From the NCBI GenBank assembly GCA_013298945.1, contig JAAFJR010000005.1:62001-126000 (forward strand): a stretch of DNA of 64,000 bases, given 5' to 3'. Of the stretch, positions 55,573 through 64,000 are shown one piece after another (within the stretch, counting starts at the first letter, position 1; every line of letters begins with the position of its first letter). The notes beneath the pieces were generated by a model. The model saw only the letters and a list, made by a program, of their open reading frames with translations. It ran no database searches and was not told the DNA's origin. The position numbers and the translations under genes are program-made. This DNA comes from Polaromonas sp. GTDB taxonomy: Bacteria; Pseudomonadota; Gammaproteobacteria; Burkholderiales; Burkholderiaceae_C.

Positions 55573-58170
55573 ATGTTACAAGCCTATAGAACCCACGTTG
55601 CAGAGCGCGCTGCGCTAGGTATTCCGCCATTGCCATTGACAGCCAAGCAAACGGGCGAGCTCATAGAATTGCTCAAAACGCCGCCAGCTGGTGAAGAGGC
55701 AACATTGGTTGAACTGCTCACTCACCGCGTGCCTGCCGGTGTCGACGCCGCTGCCAAAGTCAAAGCCAGCTACCTGGCTGCTGTAGCTCATGGCACAGAA
55801 GTTTGTCCGTTGATTAGCCGTGCGCAAGCCACAACATTGCTTGGCACCATGCTGGGTGGTTACAACATCAGCCCTATGGTGGCTTTGTTGGATGATGCAG
55901 TTGTTGCCGCAGAAGCCGCTGCTGGTTTGAAGAAAACCTTGCTGATGTTTGACCAATTCCATGATGTCAAAGAAAAAGCCGACAAAGGCAACGCTTTTGC
56001 CAAGTCCGTGCTGCAAAGCTGGGCGGATGCCGAGTGGTTCACCAGCCGCCCAGAAGTGGCCAAGTCCATCACGCTGACTGTGTTCAAAGTCGAAGGCGAA
56101 ATCAATACCGACGATTTGTCTCCTGCACCAGACGCTTTTAGCCGTCCCGACATTCCAATGCACGCTTTGGCGATGCACAAAAACGCTCGCCCAGGCGTTG
56201 TGCCTGAAGAAGACGGCAAGCGTGGCCCGGTGAAGTTTATCAACGATTTGAAAGCCAAAGGTAACTTGGTCGCTTATGTGGGCGACGTGGTCGGTACAGG
56301 TTCTAGCCGCAAATCTGCCACCAACTCGGTGCTCTGGTTCACGGGCGAAGACATTCCGTTCGTGCCGAACAAGCGTTTTGGCGGCGTGTGCTTGGGTGGC
56401 AAAATTGCCCCGATTTTTTACAACACCATGGAAGACTCAGGCGCTTTGCCGATCGAGTTGGACGTGAGCAACATGAACATGGGCGACGTGGTTGAGCTGC
56501 GCCCTTACGACGGTCAAGCGCTGAAAGACGGTAAAGTGATTGCCGAATTCAAGCTGAAAAGCGAAGTGCTGTTTGACGAAGTGCGCGCCGGCGGCCGTAT
56601 TCCGCTCATCATCGGTCGTGGTTTGACGGCGAAAGCGCGTGAAGCACTGGGTTTGCCGGTGTCTACCTTGTTCCGCTTGCCGCAGAATCCAGCAGACACG
56701 AAAAAAGGCTTCACCTTGGCGCAAAAAATGGTCGGCCGTGCTTGCGGTTTGCCCGTCGTTGCTGGCAACCAGCAAGGCGTTCGCCCTGGCACGTATTGCG
56801 AACCAAAAATGACCAGCGTAGGTTCACAAGACACCACTGGCCCAATGACGCGTGACGAGTTGAAAGACTTGGCTTGCTTGGGATTTAGTGCTGACTTGGT
56901 GATGCAGTCTTTCTGCCACACCGCAGCCTATCCAAAACCAGTGGATGTGAAAATGCACCACGAACTGCCAGAGTTCATGACAGACCGTGGCGGTATTCCG
57001 CTGCGTCCGGGCGACGGCATCATCCACAGCTGGTTGAACCGCATGTTGTTGCCTGACACTGTCGGCACAGGCGGCGACAGCCATACCCGTTTCCCTATCG
57101 GCATCAGCTTCCCTGCGGGTTCTGGTTTGGTCGCTTTTGGTGCAGCCACCGGTGTGATGCCACTCGACATGCCAGAGAGCGTGTTGGTTCGATTCAAGGG
57201 CAAAATGCAACCCGGCGTGACCTTGCGTGACTTGGTCAACGCGATTCCGCTGTACGCCATCAAAGCTGGCTTGTTGACAGTGGCCAAGCAAGGCAAGAAA
57301 AACATTTTCTCTGGCCGAATTTTGGAAATTGAAGGCTTGCCTGACCTCAAGGTCGAGCAAGCGTTTGAGTTGTCTGACGCGTCTGCCGAGCGTTCAGCTG
57401 GTGGTTGCACCGTGCATTTGAACAAAGAGCCGATCATTGAGTACATCAACAGCAACATCACCATGTTGAAGTGGATGATTGAGACCGGCTACAAAGACGT
57501 ACGCACCATCAAACGCCGTATTGCTGCCATGGAAGCTTGGTTGGCTGATCCTCAGCTACTCAAAAGCGATGCAGACGCAGAATACGCCGCCGTCATCGAG
57601 ATCGACTTGGCTGACATCCATGAGCCTATCGTCGCTTGCCCGAACGACCCCGATGATGTGAAAACCTTGTCTGAGGTGTCAGGTTCAGTCATCGACGAAG
57701 TGTTTATCGGCTCTTGCATGACTAATATCGGCCACTTCCGCGCCGCGTCTAAATTGTTGGAAAACAAGCGCGATATCCCCGTCAAACTGTGGGTTGCACC
57801 GCCAACCAAGATGGACGCGCACCAGTTGAGCGAAGAAGGACATTACGGCGTGCTGGGCAGTGCTGGCGCGCGTATGGAAATGCCGGGTTGCAGTTTGTGC
57901 ATGGGCAACCAAGCGCAGGTGCGCGAAGGTGCAACGGTGTTTTCCACCTCCACCCGTAACTTCCCGAACCGTTTGGGTAAAAACAGCAACGTCTACCTAG
58001 GCTCCGCCGAACTAGCCGCCATCTGCTCCAAACTAGGCCGCATCCCCACCAAAGCCGAATACATGGCAGACATGGGTGTATTAACCGCAGCCAGCGACCA
58101 AATATACCAATACATGAATTTCGACAAAATGCCAGATTTCACAGAAGTGACGCAGGCAGCGACAGTCTGA
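55573..58170 (+). CDS. acnB: Aconitate hydratase B
   Basis: Bifunctional aconitase / 2-methylisocitrate dehydratase, 865 residues, the same length as the E. coli enzyme. The N-terminal HEAT-like domain begins [39 protein letters not shown] starts the swivel domain. Cluster cysteines are in [11 protein letters not shown] and [13 protein letters not shown] precedes the start. Last gene of mdh-citE-like-acnB; a strong terminator follows. Confidence 0.97.
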   Translation: MLQAYRTHVAERAALGIPPLPLTAKQTGELIELLKTPPAGEEATLVELLTHRVPAGVDAAAKVKASYLAAVAHGTEVCPLISRAQATTLLGTMLGGYNISPMVALLDDAVVAAEAAAGLKKTLLMFDQFHDVKEKADKGNAFAKSVLQSWADAEWFTSRPEVAKSITLTVFKVEGEINTDDLSPAPDAFSRPDIPMHALAMHKNARPGVVPEEDGKRGPVKFINDLKAKGNLVAYVGDVVGTGSSRKSATNSVLWFTGEDIPFVPNKRFGGVCLGGKIAPIFYNTMEDSGALPIELDVSNMNMGDVVELRPYDGQALKDGKVIAEFKLKSEVLFDEVRAGGRIPLIIGRGLTAKAREALGLPVSTLFRLPQNPADTKKGFTLAQKMVGRACGLPVVAGNQQGVRPGTYCEPKMTSVGSQDTTGPMTRDELKDLACLGFSADLVMQSFCHTAAYPKPVDVKMHHELPEFMTDRGGIPLRPGDGIIHSWLNRMLLPDTVGTGGDSHTRFPIGISFPAGSGLVAFGAATGVMPLDMPESVLVRFKGKMQPGVTLRDLVNAIPLYAIKAGLLTVAKQGKKNIFSGRILEIEGLPDLKVEQAFELSDASAERSAGGCTVHLNKEPIIEYINSNITMLKWMIETGYKDVRTIKRRIAAMEAWLADPQLLKSDADAEYAAVIEIDLADIHEPIVACPNDPDDVKTLSEVSGSVIDEVFIGSCMTNIGHFRAASKLLENKRDIPVKLWVAPPTKMDAHQLSEEGHYGVLGSAGARMEMPGCSLCMGNQAQVREGATVFSTSTRNFPNRLGKNSNVYLGSAELAAICSKLGRIPTKAEYMADMGVLTAASDQIYQYMNFDKMPDFTEVTQAATV

Positions 58171-58189
58171 GTTAGCTAAAGCGATCATA

Positions 58190-58230
58190 AAAGCCCTGTA
58201 GACCAAATTAATGGTTTACAGGGCTTTTTT
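58190..58230 (+). terminator. Intrinsic terminator of acnB
   Basis: AAGCCCTGTA (58191-58200) pairs with TACAGGGCTT (58217-58226), extended by ACCA/TGGT, followed by six T. Strong rho-independent form. Confidence 0.93.
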
Positions 58231-58235
58231 ATGGG

Positions 58236-58291
58236 TGAAAATGGCTGTAGCCGGCGTATTTATTACCTAAATAGCTATTAAATTACTAGCA
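58236..58291 (+). repeat. Dispersed palindromic element, intergenic
   Basis: Forward copy: GGCTGTAGCCGGCGTATTTA, TTACCTAAATAGCTATTAAA. It begins 6 bp after the acnB terminator and forms the left flank of the orphan membrane gene. Confidence 0.92.
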
Positions 58292-58312
58292 ATATGATTT
58301 GCAAATACATAT

Positions 58313-58780
58313 TCACTGCTGTTGTTTTTTTAAATAACTAATTAATTCAATAATGCAGATAGATGCAAATAAATAAATGATTGAAATCCATAATATATAT
58401 AAGTAGACATGTAGTCCACTAACTAAAGCTGATTCAAGTGTGCGTTGATTCCAAAAATGTCTGTAAATTTCTGTAGACGTATCAGCGATAAATCGTGGTA
58501 CGGGTATAAATGAATCAACTATATTTCCCCAACAAAAAACTAAAATAAAACAGCTAGCAATTGATTTGAAGGCATTGTTGCTGTGAAATAGTTTTTTATT
58601 ATAGATGAATCGAAATAAATAAGAATACACAAGTGCGCCTGAAATTAGCGCAATTGTAATTTTCCAAATTGAATTGCTAGGAAAGTAAAAAAGCAGTACC
58701 AAAATTCCAATAGTTAATACAACAGACAATAAAACAGTTGTCAATAATGGAGGGATCAAATTCTTTAGATTTTGCTGCAT
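58313..58780 (-). CDS. Hypothetical four-helix membrane protein
   Basis: Protein of 155 residues with four predicted membrane helices (about 9-32, 39-58, 70-88 and 124-148) and a polar loop VPRFIADTSTEIYRHFWNQ between helices 3 and 4. I recognise no family. The gene is much more AT-rich than its neighbours and is bounded by inverted copies of the dispersed element plus a REP-like unit, which suggests acquisition. No clear ribosome-binding site is visible before its ATG. Confidence 0.6.
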   Translation of the reverse strand: MQQNLKNLIPPLLTTVLLSVVLTIGILVLLFYFPSNSIWKITIALISGALVYSYLFRFIYNKKLFHSNNAFKSIASCFILVFCWGNIVDSFIPVPRFIADTSTEIYRHFWNQRTLESALVSGLHVYLYILWISIIYLFASICIIELISYLKKQQQ

Positions 58781-58838
58781 AAGCGAATTATGCTACAAAC
58801 ACATTGAATACAACAGCTTTTATTTTTATTGAATATAT

Positions 58839-58890
58839 GCTATGAATAAAATAGCTGTTCAGGCAATAAATACGCCGGCTACAGCCATTT
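58839..58890 (-). repeat. Dispersed palindromic element, intergenic
   Basis: Reverse copy: GCTATGAATAAAATAGC, TGTTCAGGCAATAAATACGC, CGGCTACAGCC. Inverted relative to the copy at 58236. It happens to be open in the INTPAT frame, with CAG instead of TAG, although no gene uses it. Confidence 0.92.
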
Positions 58891-58946
58891 TTAGCTCTGG
58901 AAACGACTTAAAAATTCAGTTTAAAGTAAATTTCTGCTTTCTGCAA

Positions 58947-59037
58947 CATAAATCAGGGTCAGAGCACAATTTCGATGGTGCATTATTCCCCGCCGAATTG
59001 ATTACTTTCCTGAATTGTGATCTAACCCTGATTTATT
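58947..59037. repeat. REP-like long palindromic unit, copy B
   Basis: AAATCAGGGTCAGAGCACAA faces TTGTGATCTAACCCTGATTT. Internal CAATTTCGATG, CCGCCGAATT and CCTGAATTG are shared with copy A at 43392. Confidence 0.75.
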
Positions 59038-59062
59038 TACTTCGGCCGTGAAAATAATTCGC

Positions 59063-60799
59063 TTAATGATTATCTCGCGGCACAAACGCGCCGCGTTTGC
59101 CTTTTAGGAAATCTAGGTCGCAGCCTTCGTCGGCTTGGGTGACGGTGTCGGTGTAGAGTTTCCAGTAGCCGGAATCTAGTTTGGGCGTGGGCGCTTGCCA
59201 CTTGGCGCGGCGCTGGGCTAAAACTTCGTCGCTCACGTGCAAATGCAGGCGGCGGCCGGCGACGTCTAGCTCTATCATGTCGCCGTTTTCCACCAAAGCC
59301 AGCACGCCGCCCGCTGCCGCTTCAGGCGCTGTGTGCAGCACAACCGTGCCGTAGGCGGTGCCGCTCATACGGGCGTCGCTGACGCGAACCATGTCGGTGA
59401 AGCCTTTGCGCAGCACTTTGGGTGGCAGGGGCATATTGCCCACTTCCGCCATGCCGGGGTAGCCTTTGGGGCCGCAGTTTTTCAGTACCAGCACGCAGTT
59501 TTCGTCCACGTCCAAGGCTTCGTCATTGATGCGTTCATCAAAATCTTCTTTGTTCTCAAACACCACGGCGCGGCCGGTGTGCTGCAAGAGTGACGGGGTG
59601 GCGGCACTGGGCTTGATGACCGCACCGCGTGGCGCTAAGTTGCCACGCAAAATGGCGATGCCGGATTTGGCTTTGAAAGGCGCATCGAAAGTTTTGATCA
59701 CGCGCGGGTCGTAATTCACCGCGTCCACCAGGTTCTCAGACACAGTTTTGCCACTGGCGGTGATGATGTCTTTGTGCAGCAGGTGTTCGATTTCTTTCAT
59801 CACCACCGGCAAGCCGCCGGCGTAGCAAAAATCTTCCATCAAATGCTCGCCGCTGGGCTGCAAATTGACCAAACACGGCAGTTCACTGGCGAGGCGGTCA
59901 AAGTCGTCGATGGAGAGCGGCACGCCCAAGCGCCCGGCAATGGCAATCAAATGGATCACAGCGTTGGTCGATCCGCCAATCGCAGCTAGCGTTTTAATAG
60001 CGTTCTCAAACGCTTCACGGGTCAAAATTTGCGAGATTTTGACGTCGTCTTTCACCATGTCCACAATGCGTCGCCCCGCCATACGCGCCAGCACATTGCG
60101 GCGTCCGTCCACCGCAGGGTAGGCCGCGTTGCCCGGTAAACCAATGCCGAGCGCTTCAACCATGCTGGCCATGGTGCTGGCTGTGCCCATGGTCATGCAG
60201 TGGCCGTGGCTGCGGTGCATGCAGCTTTCCGCCTCAAAAAAGTCTTGCAATTTCAAGGTGCCGGCGCGCACCTGTTCGCTCATGCTCCACACGCCTGTGC
60301 CGCTGCCCAATTCTTGGCCACGCCATTTGCCATTCAGCATGGGGCCGCCACTCACGCCAATGGTGGGTAAATCTGCACTGGATGCCCCCATTAACAATGA
60401 AGGCGTGGTTTTGTCACAACCCATGAGCAAAACAACGCCGTCAATCGGGTTGCCGCGAATGCTTTCTTCCACGTCCATACTCGCCAAGTTGCGGTACAAC
60501 ATGGCGGTGGGGCGTAACAACGTTTCACCTAACGACATGACGGGAAATTCAAGCGGGAAACCACCAGCCTCGTAAACACCTATTTTCACTTGCTCTGCAA
60601 GTGTGCGAAAGTGTGAGTTACATGGCGTGAGTTCGCTGAAAGTGTTACAAATACCAATCACCGGCCTACCGTCAAACTGATCATGCGGCACGCCTTTGCC
60701 TTTGACCCAGCTGCGGTAAGCAAAACCGTCGCGGTCTTGGCGACCAAACCATTGTTGGCTGCGAAGTTCATGGGCTGGTTTTTTGGGTGTTTGGCTCAT
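59063..60799 (-). CDS. IlvD/Edd-family dehydratase (sugar-acid type)
   Basis: Iron-sulfur dehydratase of 578 residues. MGCDKTTPSLLMGASS, HRSHGHCMTMGTASTMASM (cluster ligands) and SGGPMLNGKWRGQELGSGTG place it in the aldonic-acid branch (L-arabinonate, D-xylonate and similar) rather than IlvD proper. The neighbouring 2-hydroxyacid dehydrogenase, FadR regulator and sugar ABC binding protein support a sugar-acid role. ATG 60799 gives the family start MSQTPKKPAHELRSQQWFG; a longer frame would begin in the promoter region. The exact substrate is not decided. Confidence 0.87.
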   Translation of the reverse strand: MSQTPKKPAHELRSQQWFGRQDRDGFAYRSWVKGKGVPHDQFDGRPVIGICNTFSELTPCNSHFRTLAEQVKIGVYEAGGFPLEFPVMSLGETLLRPTAMLYRNLASMDVEESIRGNPIDGVVLLMGCDKTTPSLLMGASSADLPTIGVSGGPMLNGKWRGQELGSGTGVWSMSEQVRAGTLKLQDFFEAESCMHRSHGHCMTMGTASTMASMVEALGIGLPGNAAYPAVDGRRNVLARMAGRRIVDMVKDDVKISQILTREAFENAIKTLAAIGGSTNAVIHLIAIAGRLGVPLSIDDFDRLASELPCLVNLQPSGEHLMEDFCYAGGLPVVMKEIEHLLHKDIITASGKTVSENLVDAVNYDPRVIKTFDAPFKAKSGIAILRGNLAPRGAVIKPSAATPSLLQHTGRAVVFENKEDFDERINDEALDVDENCVLVLKNCGPKGYPGMAEVGNMPLPPKVLRKGFTDMVRVSDARMSGTAYGTVVLHTAPEAAAGGVLALVENGDMIELDVAGRRLHLHVSDEVLAQRRAKWQAPTPKLDSGYWKLYTDTVTQADEGCDLDFLKGKRGAFVPRDNH

Positions 60800-60866
60800 T
60801 TGAAATGTAAATATTGAAGTTGATGAAGAAAATTTCGGGTATACCCTGACGGTCGCAATAGTCTTA

Positions 60867-60877
60867 TGGTAATACGA
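60867..60877. promoter_or_regulatory. FadR-type GntR operator
   Basis: TGGTAATACGA fits TNGTANTACNA, the consensus of FadR-subfamily GntR regulators. It lies in the divergent promoter region between the dehydratase and the 2-hydroxyacid dehydrogenase, close to the FadR-type gene at 61937. Confidence 0.6.
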
Positions 60878-60979
60878 TAGAGACGTTAACGCAAACATTG
60901 ATTTAGTTCAAGTTGCTAGATTAAAAATAATAGTTTTAGTCACAATAGTTTTATAGATCTTTAAAGTTTTGGAGCAGAT

Positions 60980-61918
60980 TTGTCTAAGCCAGAAATATTA
61001 ACAGTTGCAAAGTTGTGGCCACCATATTTAGAAGAGTTGCAACAGAATTATGTCGTGCACGATCGTACGCATGAATTAGATGCTGCAGCTTTTGCACAAA
61101 TTGCGCCACGTATCAAAGCTATAGCCGGCGGTGGCGAGTCGCAAGTGACGCGTGCCTTGATGGATCAATTGCCGGCGCTAGAAATGATTTCTGTCTTCGG
61201 CGTTGGTTATGACCGTTACGATGTGGCCGCTGCACATGAGCGCGGCATTCCAATCACCAATACACCTGATGTTTTGACGGATGATGTCGCAGACATGGGT
61301 ATTTCCCTGATGCTCGCTGTCGCTCGCACTATCCCACAGGCTGACAAATATGTGCGCGATGGTAAATGGCCAAGTGGCCCAATGCCGTTAGCGCGCAAAG
61401 TAACGGGCGCGCGCTTAGGTATTGTTGGCTTGGGGCGAATTGGTAGTGCTATAGCCCGCAGGGCTGAAGGGTTTGACATGAGCATTGCTTATACGTCTAG
61501 AAATAAACTGGTTGATAGTCCCTATGCCTACTATCCAACGCCAGCAGCACTCGCCGCTGAGGTGGATTTTTTGATGGTTATCACCCCTGGTGGTGCAGCT
61601 ACTAAAGGCTTGATAAACGCAGAGGTGTTGAAGGCTTTGGGATCAAATGGCTATTTGATCAATGTTGCGCGTGGATCTGTTGTTGACGAATCTGCTTTGA
61701 TTACTGCATTGCAAAACAACGTCATTGCTGGTGCGGCTTTGGATGTGTTTGAAAACGAACCTCATGTCCCATCAGCTTTGTGCGCGATGAGCAATGTTGT
61801 ACTCGCTCCGCATGTGGCCAGTGCAACATGGCAAACTCGTAGGGCTATGGCTGACTTGGCATTTGGTAATTTGCAGGCGCATTTTGCGGGCAAGCCATTG
61901 TTGACGCCTGTTCCTTAA
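60980..61918 (+). CDS. D-isomer-specific 2-hydroxyacid dehydrogenase
   Basis: NAD(P)-dependent reductase of the glyoxylate/hydroxypyruvate reductase group, 312 residues. The GLGRIGSAIARRAEGF Rossmann loop is near residue 153. The catalytic triad is visible: Arg in INVARGSVVDE, Glu in FENEPHVP and His in LAPHVASATW. Start is TTG 60980, 5 bp after GGAG. First of the plus-strand sugar module, with the FadR regulator following after 18 bp. Confidence 0.9.
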   Translation: MSKPEILTVAKLWPPYLEELQQNYVVHDRTHELDAAAFAQIAPRIKAIAGGGESQVTRALMDQLPALEMISVFGVGYDRYDVAAAHERGIPITNTPDVLTDDVADMGISLMLAVARTIPQADKYVRDGKWPSGPMPLARKVTGARLGIVGLGRIGSAIARRAEGFDMSIAYTSRNKLVDSPYAYYPTPAALAAEVDFLMVITPGGAATKGLINAEVLKALGSNGYLINVARGSVVDESALITALQNNVIAGAALDVFENEPHVPSALCAMSNVVLAPHVASATWQTRRAMADLAFGNLQAHFAGKPLLTPVP

Positions 61919-61936
61919 AACGATTCAATCCAGCAC

Positions 61937-62680
61937 ATGATTAAAAATGTTCACGGCAATACGGTTGACTTCCTTGGAGAAGCCATTGTTGCTGGACGCT
62001 ATTCTGAAGGTGGTGCGATACCGCCAGAGCCCGTGTTGTGCGAAGAGCTAGGGGTTAGTCGAACTGTGGTGCGCGAAGCCATCAAGTCCTTGGTTGCTAA
62101 AGGATTGATACACACAGGTCCTAAAGTTGGTACACGCGTGCTGTCGGCAGATCAGTGGAATTGGTTTGACGCAGATGTGATTGCTTGGCAAGCCAAAGCG
62201 GGATTAACCGCAGAATTTATTCGTGATTTACAAGATTTACGGTGTGTCGTTGAGCCAGCAGCCGTTAGATTGGCTGCGCTACGTGCTACTGAAAAAGATA
62301 TTGCCAAGATTGAAGAGGCTTATACCGGTATGAAAAAGGCGGTTTTTGAAGGCGGTGACTACATTACTTATGACTTGCGTTTCCATCAAGGTTTGCTCGC
62401 AGCATCACACAATCGCATGTTGGTACAAATGAGTAAAGCATTGAGCGCATTGCTTCGAACCAGCTTTGAGTTATCTACCGCCAAAAAAGATGGCCCCTTA
62501 AGCTCGCTGCCTATGCATAGAGCTGTTCTTGATGCGGTTACAGCGCATAACCCTGTACAGGCTGAGCAAGCAATTTGTCGCTTAATTGACAGTGCTCATA
62601 CGGATATTGAAGAAATCCTAACCACGCGCAGACGTTTGCCGCGAGTGAATCGACCTGCCTCTGAGTTGAGAGCAGCTTGA
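61937..62680 (+). CDS. FadR-subfamily GntR regulator of the sugar module
   Basis: Protein of 247 residues: an N-terminal winged helix (GGAIPPEPVLCEELGVSRTVVREAIKSLVAKGL, about 25-60) and an all-helical FCD domain (about 95-230) with the metal-binding Asp/His pattern of sugar-acid sensors (DLRFHQGLLAASHN). Likely represses the dehydratase and dehydrogenase genes through the operator at 60867 and responds to a sugar-acid intermediate. Confidence 0.88.
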   Translation: MIKNVHGNTVDFLGEAIVAGRYSEGGAIPPEPVLCEELGVSRTVVREAIKSLVAKGLIHTGPKVGTRVLSADQWNWFDADVIAWQAKAGLTAEFIRDLQDLRCVVEPAAVRLAALRATEKDIAKIEEAYTGMKKAVFEGGDYITYDLRFHQGLLAASHNRMLVQMSKALSALLRTSFELSTAKKDGPLSSLPMHRAVLDAVTAHNPVQAEQAICRLIDSAHTDIEEILTTRRRLPRVNRPASELRAA

Positions 62681-62764
62681 TATTGCAAAGAATTCAATGT
62701 TTTTGTTCCTTTTCCCTTTCTGTCAGTAAGTTAGTAAGTTAGAAACCACCAAGGAGACTATTCT

Positions 62765-64000
62765 ATGAAATTTAAATTACTCGCAACAGCGGCTTGCATG
62801 ACCACGGCGATGCTCGTCGGTGGCCATGCTGCTGCACAAGAAAAACTCACCGTTTGGTGGGCTAAAGGTTATTACAAGGCTGAGGACGATGCGCTTTTTG
62901 CTGCTATCAAGAAGTTCGAAGCCAAGACAAAAGTTAAGGTCGAACTTTCTCAGTACGCACCACAAGAAGCAATTCCAAAGTCTGTTGCTGCGATGGATGC
63001 AAAAAACCCACCTGATGTTGCATATGCTGACGTGTATGACTTCCAAGTTGCGGGTAAATGGGCGTTCGATGGTAAATTGGAAGATCTCAGCAGCGTGATT
63101 GACCCCATTCGTAGCAAGTTTGCACCAAACACAGCAGAGACAGCGTTCTTGTACAACGACGTCGACAAAAAGCGTGCTTACTATGCGTTCCCGATGAAGC
63201 AGCAAACGATGCATATTCAGTATTGGTCAGATATGTTGACGGACGCTGGCTTCAAAGAAAGTGACATACCAACAACTTGGAAAGAATATTGGTCGTTCTG
63301 GTGCGATAAAGTGCAAACTGCACATCGCCAAAAATCAGGCAACCGTACATTCGGTATCGGTAACCCGATGGGTGTGGATTCCAGCGACTCTTACTATTCG
63401 TTCTTGACTTTCATGGACGCGTATAACGTGAAATTGGTGAGCGACAGCGGTAAAGTCTTGATTGACGATCCTGCTGTGCGTACTGGTTTGATTTCAGCAT
63501 TGACTGACTACACCAATATTTATGTCAAAGGCTGCACACCGCCGTCATCCACCAACTGGAAAGACCCGGACAACAACGTTGCATTCCACAACAAAACAAC
63601 TGTGTTGACGCACAACGCGACGATTTCGATTGCAGCGAAATGGCTTGATGACTCTAAGAACGAGACATTGACTGCTGAACAGCGTGCAAATGCTGGTAAA
63701 AACTACAATGAATTGATTCGTACAGCTGGATTCCCTAGCAAGCCAGATGGTTCGAAGTTCAAATACCGCGCAGCCGTAAAAGTGGGTGTGGTTTTTAAAG
63801 ATGCTAAAAACGTCAAGCGTGCTAAAGAGTTTGCAGCGTTCATGATGGCGGAAGAAAATTTAGGACCTTATGTTGAAGGTTCGCTGGGCCGCTGGTATCC
63901 GGTTATGAAAGCAGGCCAAGCTAGTCCGTTCTGGAAAGGTGATAAGCATCGCTTGGCTGTGCACAACCAGTTCCAAGATGGCACAGTCAATTTTGAGTTG
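62765..64000 (+). CDS. Sugar ABC transporter substrate-binding protein (3' end outside window)
   Basis: 412 codons are visible without a stop; the gene runs off the window. AAGGAG at 62753-62758 precedes the ATG. A signal peptide (about residues 1-24, cleaving after GHAAAQ) exports it to the periplasm. The mature part begins EKLTVWWAKGYYKAEDDALF, typical of family 1 sugar-binding proteins, with NPPDVAYADVYDF and a hinge region later. Downstream permease and ATPase genes are expected but not seen. Ligand unknown; context suggests a sugar or sugar acid. Confidence 0.88.
   Translation, partial: MKFKLLATAACMTTAMLVGGHAAAQEKLTVWWAKGYYKAEDDALFAAIKKFEAKTKVKVELSQYAPQEAIPKSVAAMDAKNPPDVAYADVYDFQVAGKWAFDGKLEDLSSVIDPIRSKFAPNTAETAFLYNDVDKKRAYYAFPMKQQTMHIQYWSDMLTDAGFKESDIPTTWKEYWSFWCDKVQTAHRQKSGNRTFGIGNPMGVDSSDSYYSFLTFMDAYNVKLVSDSGKVLIDDPAVRTGLISALTDYTNIYVKGCTPPSSTNWKDPDNNVAFHNKTTVLTHNATISIAAKWLDDSKNETLTAEQRANAGKNYNELIRTAGFPSKPDGSKFKYRAAVKVGVVFKDAKNVKRAKEFAAFMMAEENLGPYVEGSLGRWYPVMKAGQASPFWKGDKHRLAVHNQFQDGTVNFEL

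Noticed and set aside
60800-60898. Extended N terminus of the IlvD/Edd dehydratase
   Set aside because: It would cover the divergent promoter and the FadR operator and has no homologous residues.
61112-61130. GCTATAGCCGGCGGTGG in the 2-hydroxyacid dehydrogenase resembling the element palindrome
   Set aside because: Only 13 bases match, the core and tail are absent, and the residues (IKAIAGGGES) fit the family.
1-64000. CRISPR arrays, tRNA, rRNA or complete insertion sequences
   Set aside because: I looked for regularly spaced direct repeats, cloverleaf ends, rRNA landmarks and transposase motifs and saw none in the window.

Overview
The window is a chromosomal segment of a betaproteobacterium, most likely a member of the Comamonadaceae (Burkholderiales) with lower than usual GC for that family (roughly half, by eye). 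The evidence is gene order and protein style: dapF-DUF484-xerC, a COG0523 GTPase followed by a dksA-like gene with a lysine/alanine-rich tail, one uninterrupted dcw cluster ending in ftsZ-lpxC, trpF-trpB-trpA-accD next to truA and a FimV-like gene, leuC-leuD-leuB-asd, and gltA/sdhE/sdhBADC facing mdh-citE-like-acnB. The genus cannot be fixed from the sequence alone.

Layout. 1-5.6 kb: diaminopimelate epimerase, DUF484, XerC, metal GTPase, DksA-like protein. 6-24.3 kb: complete division and cell-wall cluster (mraZ to lpxC), with a promoter and MraZ operator in front. 24.3-28.8 kb: a small membrane protein, then ruvC, mtgA, a TonB-like protein and an RNase II-type exonuclease on the minus strand. 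28.8-32 kb: rodA, a beta-hydroxyacid dehydrogenase, pgpA, pncC. 32-34.3 kb: an accessory patch (DUF1566 lipoprotein with a tyrosine-rich C terminus, a ParE-type toxin-antitoxin pair, a BrnA antitoxin lacking its toxin, REP-like repeats). 34.3-47.1 kb: accD, trp genes, truA, fimV-like, asd and the leu genes. 47.2-58.2 kb: TCA-cycle block. 58.2-59.1 kb: repeats around an orphan membrane protein. 59-64 kb: a sugar or sugar-acid module (IlvD/Edd dehydratase, 2-hydroxyacid dehydrogenase, FadR-type regulator, ABC sugar-binding protein cut by the window end).

The most unusual signal is a dispersed element of about 45-60 bp, built on a GGCTGTAGCC palindrome followed by GGCGTATTTATTGCC and an AT-rich tail. 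I find eleven clear copies. Six are intergenic and five lie inside conserved genes without breaking them (dapF, xerC, rnb, pncC, trpF). Two more diverged copies sit in citE-like and gntR genes, and there is one doubtful match in murE. The coding copies are read in at least four reading-frame/orientation combinations. At least one consensus stop is absent in the coding copies: TAG on the reverse strand reads CAG in xerC and trpF. This behaviour resembles Rickettsia palindromic elements, which settle inside protein genes. Element copies also bracket the accessory patch (direct orientation) and the orphan membrane gene (inverted orientation).

The second candidate of interest is the DUF1566 lipoprotein, whose last 40 residues look like the variable region of a diversity-generating-retroelement target. 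No reverse transcriptase or template repeat lies in the window.
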